Source: Euglena gracilis (taxonomy: Eukaryota; Euglenida; Euglenophyceae; Euglenales). From it: 64,000 nucleotides of DNA. A program made the position numbers and the translations under genes. Positions 55,111 through 64,000 of this stretch are shown here, one piece after another; positions within the stretch are counted from its first letter, which is position 1; every line of letters starts with the position of its first letter. The stretch spans positions 34,891,703-34,955,702 of the forward strand of contig CP154954.1 in the NCBI GenBank assembly GCA_039621445.1. Direction: 5' to 3'. The notes under the pieces were generated by a model. That model ran no database searches, was not told the origin of the DNA, and saw only the letters and a list, made by a program, of their open reading frames with translations.

Positions 55111-58100
55111 CTGCATATATCTTACAAATGGGTATCTGCCCAACCCAACCATATTCTTTTGGGAATAAATCCCAAAGATGTTTGTATACATATTTCACAA
55201 TGGCATTTTTGTTGCTGATTTGCAAACCACATGCTCAAAATGCAGATTTGGTTTACTTCAGCAACAAAAGTAGCCCCCCTCCTCTTTGACCACGAACTTG
55301 TTGGTCAAATTGGCGAACACCAAAGGTGTTTTGATCATTCAAGCGCACAATTGCGCCCACTTCAAAGTTTTTTTTGCAAAAACACAAGGTGTGTGATAAG
55401 TTTTTGGGATACATTGGAAATACTGCATTTTTCACATGAACTTGCACAGCTTTGTGAAGAACAGCTACTTTGTAAACAAAATGTCCTTTTTCTTATTGCA
55501 GAAGTGAATCCCGATAGGGAAATAAGTTGAATTCCTTGATGGAATCTGCAACGTAGTTGCCCCCCCCCCAAAAAAAAAGAAGAAAATTCATTCAAACATG
55601 CATTTTTGTGGAATTGACCACTTAGCCTTAGGTCTATGTGACCAATACACCCCATGATGTGCAAGGCCTATGGGCCATTACCCATGTGGTCCATGGGTCC
55701 ATGGGACCAATTTGCACAAAATGCAAGGACCAAAAGGACCAAAGGCCCACAAATCCATATTATAAAGTGAAAACTCCATAGGACCTCAAAAAATGGCACA
55801 AAATGCCATATTACATTGCTGAAAGTGGCTGAATTGGCCAAAACAAGCCAAATAGGCTAGTTTTATGCAGACTTGCATAAGTGTCACTTTGGCATAGCCT
55901 CAAAACCACCACAAAAGCTTCAAAATTTCTGGCACCTCGTCCCATGAGGTTTTGACTGTATGTAGTAGTGCGTATGATATAGAAACCAAAAGTTGTCTTT
56001 GTAGAATAAATTATGGGAGCTTATAGCAAAAGCTCACTCACACAGGCAAAAGATCAAAGACTTATCTCAGCGCCTGTAGCTGGTCGATAGGCCATGTTAC
56101 CCCTCATTCGAAAGCTCGTTCGATGAGCCGTCCAGCGGTGCAAACAAATTGAAGCAGATCTTGTACGATCGTGTACCAGACTGGCAAATCAGCCTTGAAG
56201 GCTTCTATACTGTTCCCTACATCGTTTCTGATGGCTAATTACCATTGGCTACCAGATTGGCTAATGGCCATTTTTTTTAATACCTTTGGCAGCATTCTGC
56301 CCATTACCCACTCTGTATGGGCTATTAGGCCTGGTACAGTTCAGAGCGCTATAGCCCACAATTTGGAGTCATTTCGACTCACTAGAACCATTTTTAGGAG
56401 CACTTATGTTCAAATTTTCATTTAAATCATTGACTTTCTGCAATTTTTGGTGATTTTTCCCTATTCTGGCACTCATATCCCAAATGGGAGTGATCTTGAG
56501 GCGTTATGCCCGAATTGAATGCAAAGGGATATGCTGATAATGGCAATTTTTCCTTTGCTCAAGATGTCATAGACATGTTTTACTTGTGTTTTCAAGCGTA
56601 TTTCTGCTTTTTTTGCAATATGTTTGCACAATTTTACAGCTTTTGGGGTGATGTGGTGTTATTAGACACCCAAAACCCAAAATCTGTAAAAACAACAGCA
56701 AACATGCAGTGTTATTGGACACTCTCAACAACACTATGTGCACTTGGCAAATTTGCAGTCTTAAATGACTCAAAATGCAACAAAGTTGCACTTTTGGTTG
56801 CAAAAATGCAACTCTCGACGAAGAATCTGCATTTCTGCCCTAAATCCTGATAGGGATTTCCCTAAAAATCTGACAAAAGTCAGTATTTCTCAGTGGCATA
56901 GTCACAAATGATGAGATTTTATCATATTTGCAGTATTTTTTTCTGCTTACCACACTAACGGCATTCTTGCCACACACCCCCCTCACTTTATTCCGTGGGA
57001 CCCCCTTACCGATATAATGCGGACCCCGCCCCACTTTATTCAGTGGGACCCCCTTAACGATATAATTCGGAGGACCCAATGGTCATCATGCAACACCAAT
57101 GGTGTCATTCAGCAAGGTTTATAAGAACCATAGCTCAAAAATGGTGAAATCCAGCTTTTTGTGATGAATTTCACCGCACTGGAACAATGTTCCATTCTTT
57201 TATGTGCATTCACAGTTCATTTGCGGTTTTTCAAAGTGGTATAAGCCACACCAACCACAGTTGTTCTGTGAATTGGCAGCAGCCTGCCACAATTCCGCAT
57301 TTTTTTCTGCGGTTGTACACCTCAATATGATCTTTTTGGCAGTATGCCGAATTTTTTTGATACGGGTATACACCCAGTAGTATTTTTGTGCCATGCATAT
57401 TCCGCAAGGCAATGTTTCTGGGCGATAAAGCCTACCCCCCCATTATTTTTGGCGAATGCCAACCCTTCAACCTACAGGCTGCACACCAAAGGCACAAATG
57501 CCAAATCTACAGTTTTCAGGGCTACTGCCCGCTATTCTGAGGTATACGCCTCTGGGGATACCCCATCGACAACACCGTGCTCGCGCTGCACTGTGAAGAC
57601 TTCACAGCGGTATATGCCGCCAGTAAGAAGACGCACAGCGTACAGCGCGCACACCGCAATAATAGCCCCAACTTGTTACTTTTCGGCCTTAAGGCCCCCA
57701 TAAGACTGCCAGACAGCAAAAATTCTTTGTAAGGTCTTTAGACCAACCCCCACTCCTCTCCTCTTTCCCCCCCCGGGCAAAATCGCTGTCGCCGGCAGTT
57801 GGTTTTGTAAATAGGTCTTTCTCCCTGGTCAGATATGACTGGCCAGGTGCCCCCTCCTTCCACACCCTACCCTTCAATATTTTCCGATTATGGAATGAGA
57901 CCTCCCCGCGTGTCATAGACACACCCCAAACCGGGTGGACGGGACTTTCTGGAATGAAAACCTTCCAGCCGCACTTTCTAAGCGGGCTCTTCCACTTCCA
58001 CCCCTTTACCGCAATAAGTAGGTAGCCGCATAAGCGGGTAACCTCTTTTGCGCGTTTTGGGTTTTTTGGGTTCCCCTCTCTTCCTTCCTTCCCTTTCTGG

Positions 58101-58663
58101 TTTTTTACCTTGTGATGGAGAAGCAGACCCAAGATATGCTTTCCTGGTGTACATTCCTCAGTCTTAGAGCTATGCTTGAATCCTTGCTGGCCTGGTCCAG
58201 TAAGGAAATCGGGCAAAGCCCTGGGAGGGGGATGTGTACCAGGCAGCATGAACATGGCACTGTGCATAGCAGCAATCTGCAGAATGTACAGTGGCATGCC
58301 AGATAGTATCATTCCAGGTTCTGCAATACAAATTGCAGAATTAGGAATGGCCTATCCTATTTCGGATCTGCCTTCTCTTTTCACAGGTGGTATTATTTTA
58401 TTCCATTCTGGTCTTTGATTCAAGACTTGAGTTTCAAGTTTGATTTTTCTGATTTAAAGTCCTGAAAGGACAGCCAAGAACTTGGCATCGATTTCCCTAG
58501 CCCATAGGGCTCCTCCACCTGCCTTGTGCTCTGCATAAGCCCAAAGGCAATAAAAACTAATAGTTAAGTAAAAGATTTTCTTTTTGTTACTCTCCTGGTT
58601 CTGTTCCCACGGGAGGGTGTAAGTAGGCCGACAGGCAGTGGGAATAGAGTCAGGGGACGTACA
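55111..58663. other. No gene recognised; one 40-bp direct repeat
   Basis: ORFs are short and without family resemblance, including a 207-residue minus-strand frame (58312-57689) of plausible composition. A ~40-bp unit (CACTTTATTCCGTGGGACCC, then CCTTACCGATATAATGCGGA) is repeated at 56984-57023 and 57032-57072. An AATAAA occurs near 58552. Confidence 0.5.
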
Positions 58664-59672
58664 CTTTACTCCGAGTAACCGAATGGGTGTTCCAGGAGGC
58701 CTCCAAAGTCAGAGGGCCCGTTGGTTTCATGATTGTCGTGGTTTAATGGTAAGAGAAACATGCAGCTGGAATGTTGGTTGCAAGAAATGAGCACATTTAA
58801 ATGGGTGCATTCGACCACTTCGGGGGACTTTTAACAGGTCAGCCCAGGTTACCGTGTAAAAATGGACCAAATTGGGCCTTACTCCGAGCATCCGAATGGG
58901 TGTTCCAGGAGGCCTCCAAAGTCAGGGGACCCGTTGGTTTCATGATTGTCGTGGTTTAATGGTAAGAAAAACATGCGGCGGGAATGTTGGTTGCAAGAAA
59001 TGAGCACATTTAGATGGGTGCATTCGACCATTTCGGGGGACGTTTACCAGGTCAGCCCAGGTTACCGTGTAAAAATGGACCAAATTGGGCCTTACTCCGA
59101 GCAACCGAATGGGTGTTCCAGGAGGCCTCCAAAGTCCAGGGACCCGGTGGTTTCATGACTGTCGTGGTTTCATGGTAAGAGAGACATGCAGCGGGAATGT
59201 TGGTTGCAAGAAATGAGCACATTTAGATGGGTGCATTCGACCATTCCGGGGGACCTTTACCAGGTCAGCCCAGGTTACCGTGTAAAAATGGACCAAATTG
59301 GGCCTTACTCCGAGTAACCAAATGGGTGTTCCAGGAGGCCTCCAAAGTCAGGGGACCCGTTGTTTTCATGGTTGTCGTGGTTTAATGGTAAGAAAAACGT
59401 GCAGCAGGAATGTTGGTTGCAAGAAATGAGCACGTTTAGATGGGTGCATTCGACCATTCCGGGGGACGTTTACCAGGTCAGCCCAGGTTACCATGTAAAA
59501 ATGGACCAAATTGGGCCTTACTCCGAGTAACTGAATGGGTGTTCCAGAAGGCCTCCAAAGTCAGGGGACCCGTTGGTTTCATGATTGTCGTGGTTTAATG
59601 GTAAGAAAAACATGCAACGGGAATGTTGGTTGCAAGAAATGAGCACATTTAGATGGGTGCATTCGACCATTA
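58664..59672 (+). repeat. ~213-bp satellite, forward block
   Basis: Nearly five monomers of the same satellite in the same orientation as the arrays at 2.9-29.8 kb, beginning TTACTCCGAGTAACCG and ending at CGACCATT, where the array turns round. Confidence 0.95.
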
Positions 59673-62600
59673 AACCACGACAATCATGAAACCAACGGGT
59701 CCCCTGACTTTGGAGGCCTCCTGGAACACCCATTTAGTTACTCGGAGTAAGGCCCAATTTGGTCCATTTTTACATGGTAACCAGGGCTGACCTGGTAAAC
59801 GTCCCCCGGAATGGTCGAATGCACCCATCTAAATGTGCTCATTTCTTGCAACCAACATTCCCGTTGCATGTTTTTCTTACCATTAAACCACGACAATCAT
59901 GAAACCAACGGGTCCCCTGACTTTGGAGGCCTTCTGGAACACCCATTCAGTTACTCGGAGTAAGGCCCAATTTGGTCCATTTTTACATGGTAACCTGGGC
60001 TGACCTGGTAAACGTACCCCGGAATGGTGGAACCATCTGAATGTGCTCCTTTCTTGCAACCAACATTCCTGCTGCATGTTTTTCTTACCACTAAACCACG
60101 ACAGTCATGAAACCAACGGGTCCCTTGACTTGGGAGGCCTCCTGGAACACCCATTCGGTTACTCGGAGTAAGGCCCAATTTGGTCCATTTTTACATGGTA
60201 ACCTGGGCTGACCTGGTAAACGTCCACCGGAATGGTCGAATGCACCCATCTAAATGTGCTCCTTTCTTGCAACCAACATTCCGGCAGCATGTTTTTCTTA
60301 TTATTAAACCACGACAATCATGAAACCAACGGGTCCCCTGACTTTGGAGGCCTCCCGGAACACCCATTTAGTTACTCGGAGTAAGGCCCAATTTGGTCCA
60401 TTTTTACATGGTAACCAGGGCTGACCTGGTAAACGTCCCCCGGAATGGTCGAATGCACCCATCTAAATGTGCTCATTTATTGCAACCAACATTCCCGTTG
60501 CATGTTTTTCTTACCATTAAACCACGACAATCATGAAACCAACGGGTCCCCTGACTTTGGAGGCCTTCTGGAACACCCATTCAGTTACTCGGAGTAAGGC
60601 CCAATTTGGTCCATTTTTACACGGTAACCTGGGCTGACCTGGTAAATGTCCCCCGGAATGGTCGAATGCACCCATCTAAATGTGCTCATTTCTTGCAACC
60701 AACATACCCGCTGCTTGTTTTACTTACCATTAAACCACGACAATCATTAAACCAACGGGTCCCCTGACTTTGGAGGCCTTCTGGAACACCCATTCAGTTA
60801 CTCGGAGTAAGGCCCAATTTGGTCCATTTTTACATGGTAACCAGGGCTGACCTGGTAAACGTCCCCCGGAATGGTCGAAGGCACCCATCTAAATGTGCTG
60901 ATTTCTTGCAACCAAAATTCCCGCTGCATGTTTTTCTTACCATTAAACCACGACAATCATGAAACCAACGGGTCCCCTGACTTTGGAGGCCTCCCGGAAC
61001 ACCCATTCGGTTACTGGGAGTAAGGCCCAATTTGGTTCCTTTTTACACGGTAACCTGGGCTTGACCTGGTAAATGTCCCCCAAAATGGTCGAATGCACCC
61101 ATCTAAATGTGCTCATTTCTTGCAACCAACATTCCCGCGGCATGTTTTTCTTACCATTAAACCACGACAATCATGAAACCAACGGGTCCCCTGACTTTGG
61201 AGGCCTCCTGGAACACCCATTCGGTTACTCGGAGTAAGGCCCAATTTGGTCCATTTATACACGGTAACCTGGGATGACCTGGTAAACATCCCCCAAAATG
61301 GTCGAATGCACCCATCTAAATGTGCTCATTTATTGCAACCAACATTCCCGCTGCATGTTTTTTTTACCATTAAACCACGACAATCATGAAACCAACGGGT
61401 CCCCTGACTTTGGAGGCCTCCTGGAACACCCATTCAGTTACTCGGAGTAAGGTCCAATTTGGTCCATTTTTACATGCTAACCTGGGCTGACCTGGTAAAC
61501 GTCCCCCGAAATGGTCGAATGCACCCATCTAAATGTGCTCATTTCTTGCAACCAACACTCCCGCTGCATGTTTTTCTTACCATTAAACCACGACAATCAT
61601 GAAACCAACGGGTCCCCTGACTTTGGAGGCCTCCTGGAACACCCATTCGGTTACTCGGAGTAAGGCCCAATTTGGTCCATTTTTACATGGTAACCTGGGC
61701 TGACCTGGTAAATGTCCCCCGAAATGGTCGAGTGCACCCATCTAAATGTCCTCATTTCTTGCAACCAACATTCCCGCGGCATGTTTTTCTTACCATTAAA
61801 CCACGACAATCATGAAACCAACGGGTCCCCTGACTTTGGAGGCCTTCTGGCACACCCATTCAGTTACTCGGAGTAAGGCCCAATTTGGTCCATTTTTACA
61901 TGGTAACCTGGGCTGACCTGGTAAATTTCCCCCGGAATGGTCGAATGCACCCATCTAAATGTGCTCATTTCTTGCAACCAACATTCCCGCTGCATGTTTT
62001 TATTACCATTAAACCACGACAATCATGAAACCAACGGGTCCCCTGACTTTGGAGGCCTCCTGGAACACCCATTTAGTTACTCGGAGTAAGGCCCAATTTG
62101 GTCCATTTTTACACGGTAACCTGGGCTGACCTGGTAAATGTCCCCCGAAATGGTCGAATGCACCCATCTAAATGTGCTCATTTCTTGCAACCAACATTCC
62201 CGCGGCATGTTTTTCTTACCATTAAACCACGACAATCATGAAACCAACGGGTCCCCTGACTTTGGAGGCCTCCTGGAACACCCATTCAGTTACTCGGAGT
62301 AAGGCCCAATTTGGTCCATTTTTACATGGTAGCCAGGGCTGACCTGGTAAACGTCCCCCGGAATGGTCGAAGGCACCCATCTAAATGTGCTCATTTCTTG
62401 CAACCAACATTCCCGTTCCATGTTTTTCTTACCATTAAACCACGACAATCATGAAACCAACGGGTCCCCTGACTTTGGAGGCCTCCTGGAACACCCATTC
62501 AGTTACTCGGAGTAAGGTCCAATTTGGTCCATTTTTACAATCTAACCTGGGCTGACCTGGTAAACGTCCCCCGAAATGGTCGAATGCACCCATCTAAATG

Positions 62601-64000
62601 TGCTCATTTCTTGCAACCAACATTCCCGCTGCATGTTTTTCTTACCATTAAACCACGACAATCATGAAACCAACGGGTCCCCTGACTTTGGAGGCCTCCT
62701 GGAACACCCATTTAGTTACTCGGAGTAAGGCCCAATTTGGTCCATTTTTACACGGTAACCTGGGCTGACCTGGTAAATGTCCCCCGAAATGGTCGAATGC
62801 ACCCATCTAAATGTGCTCATTTCTTGCAACCAACATTCCCGCGGCATGCTTTTCTTACCATTAAACCACGACAATCATGAAACCAACGGTTCCCCTGACT
62901 TTGGAGGCCTCCTGGAACACCCATTCAGTTACTCGGAGTAAGGCCCAATTTGGTCCATTTTTACATGGTAGCCAGGGCTGACCTGGTAAACGTCCCCAAA
63001 ATGGTCGAATGCACCCATCTAAATGTGCTCATTTCTTGCAACCAACATTCCCGTTGCATTTTTTTATTACCATTAAACCACGACAATCATGAAACCAACG
63101 GGTCCCCTGACTTTGGAGGCCTCCTGGAACACCCATTCAGTTACTCGGAGTAAGGCCCAATTTGGTCCATTTTTACAATCTAACCTGGGCTGACCTGGTA
63201 AACGTCCCCCGGAATGGTCGAATGCACCCATCTAAATGTGCTCATTTCTTGCAACCAACATTCCCGCTGCATGTTTTTCTTACCATTAAACCACGACAAT
63301 CATGAAACCAACGGGTCCCCTGACTTTGGAGGCCTCCTGGAACACCCATTCGGTTACTCGAAGTAAGGCCCAATTTGGTCCATTTTTACACGGTAACCTG
63401 GGCTGACCTGGTAAACGTCCCCGGAAGTGGTCGAATGCACCCATCTAAATGTGCTCATTTCTTGCAACCAACATTCTTGCTGCATTTTTTTCTTACAATT
63501 AAACGAAGACAATCATGAAACTAACGGGTCCCCTGACTTTGGAGGCCTCCTGGAACACCCATTCGGTTACTCGGAGTAAGGCCCAATTTGGTCCATTTTT
63601 ACATGGTAACCTGGGCTGACCTGGTAAACGTCCCCCGGAGTGGTCGAATGCACCCCTCTAAATGTGCTCATTTCTTGCAACCAACATTCCCGCTGCATGT
63701 TTTTCTTACCATTAAACCACGACAATCATGAAACCAACGGGTCCCCTGACTTTGAAGGCCTCCTGGAACACCCATTCGGTTACTCGGAGTAAGGCCCAAT
63801 TTGGTCCATTTTTACACGGTAACCTGGGCTGACCTGGTAAACGTCCCCCAAAATGGTCGAATGCACCCATCTAAATGTGCTCATTTCTTGCAACCAAAAT
63901 TCCCGCTGCATGTTTTTCTTACCATTAAACCACGACAATCATGAAACCAACGGGTCCCCTGAATTTGGAGGCCTCCTGGAACACCCATTCGGTTACTCGG
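59667..64000 (-). repeat. ~213-bp satellite, reverse block
   Basis: From 59667 all monomers are reverse complements (CCATTAAACCACGACAATCATG, then GGAGGCC), about 20 copies to the end of the window. The junction shares ACCATT with both orientations. Neighbouring monomers alternate between two subtypes (TTTAGTTACTCGG and TTCGGTTACTCGG), suggesting two-monomer exchange. Confidence 0.95.

Noticed and set aside
57689-58312. 207-residue minus-strand ORF as a gene
   Set aside because: Plausible length but no recognised motif, no conserved neighbours and no supporting signals.

Overview
This is repeat-dominated eukaryotic nuclear DNA. Three things show it: LTR retrotransposons with an initiator-tRNA-Met primer site, long satellite arrays, and an Sm-protein gene whose two recognisable exons lie more than 11 kb apart. 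The integrase, chromodomain, RT and methyltransferase proteins look to me most like the Ty3/gypsy-type elements of dinoflagellates and some other algae. I therefore infer an alga or protist, probably dinoflagellate-like, but the window alone does not prove it.

Layout. (1) 1-2916 is the 3' end of a plus-strand Ty3/gypsy element (element A): integrase tail, chromodomain, non-coding tail, polypurine tract and 3' LTR. (2) 2917-8721 and 22858-29815 are one array of a ~213-bp satellite. In its left part a 653-bp solo copy of the element A LTR is locked into a 1509-bp higher-order repeat. (3) 8722-22857 is a complete but decayed ~14.1-kb LTR retrotransposon (element B) that split the array. Both LTRs, the primer binding site and the polypurine tract are visible. 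It encodes Gag with zinc knuckles, an NPPY methylase-like domain, a cytosine-5 DNA methyltransferase, aspartic protease, RT, RNase H, integrase, a chromodomain and an extra NLS-bearing ORF. The block from 10.68 to 17.87 kb, from mid-Gag to RNase H, is inverted inside the element. (4) 29.8-50.8 kb holds two exons of an SmB-type spliceosomal protein on the minus strand. The long intron between them carries hAT-type MITEs, a fold-back element and a degenerate ~1.75-kb tandem repeat whose units begin with a conserved hairpin motif. Beyond the exons lie an inverted duplication of a Tc1/mariner transposase end and another hAT-type MITE. (5) 50.8-54.05 kb is a Gag-only retroelement relic (element C). 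(6) 55.1-58.66 kb shows nothing I recognise. (7) 58664-64000 is a second satellite array that switches strand at ~59670.

How the parts fit. Element B would have formed particles (Gag), copied its RNA (RT/RNase H primed by initiator tRNA-Met), and integrated into heterochromatin (integrase plus chromodomain). It also carries two DNA-methylase-type modules upstream of its protease. Every reading frame of element B except the small third ORF is interrupted, and the LTRs differ by roughly 7% by eye, so this copy is old. Boundaries given for degenerate features are approximate.
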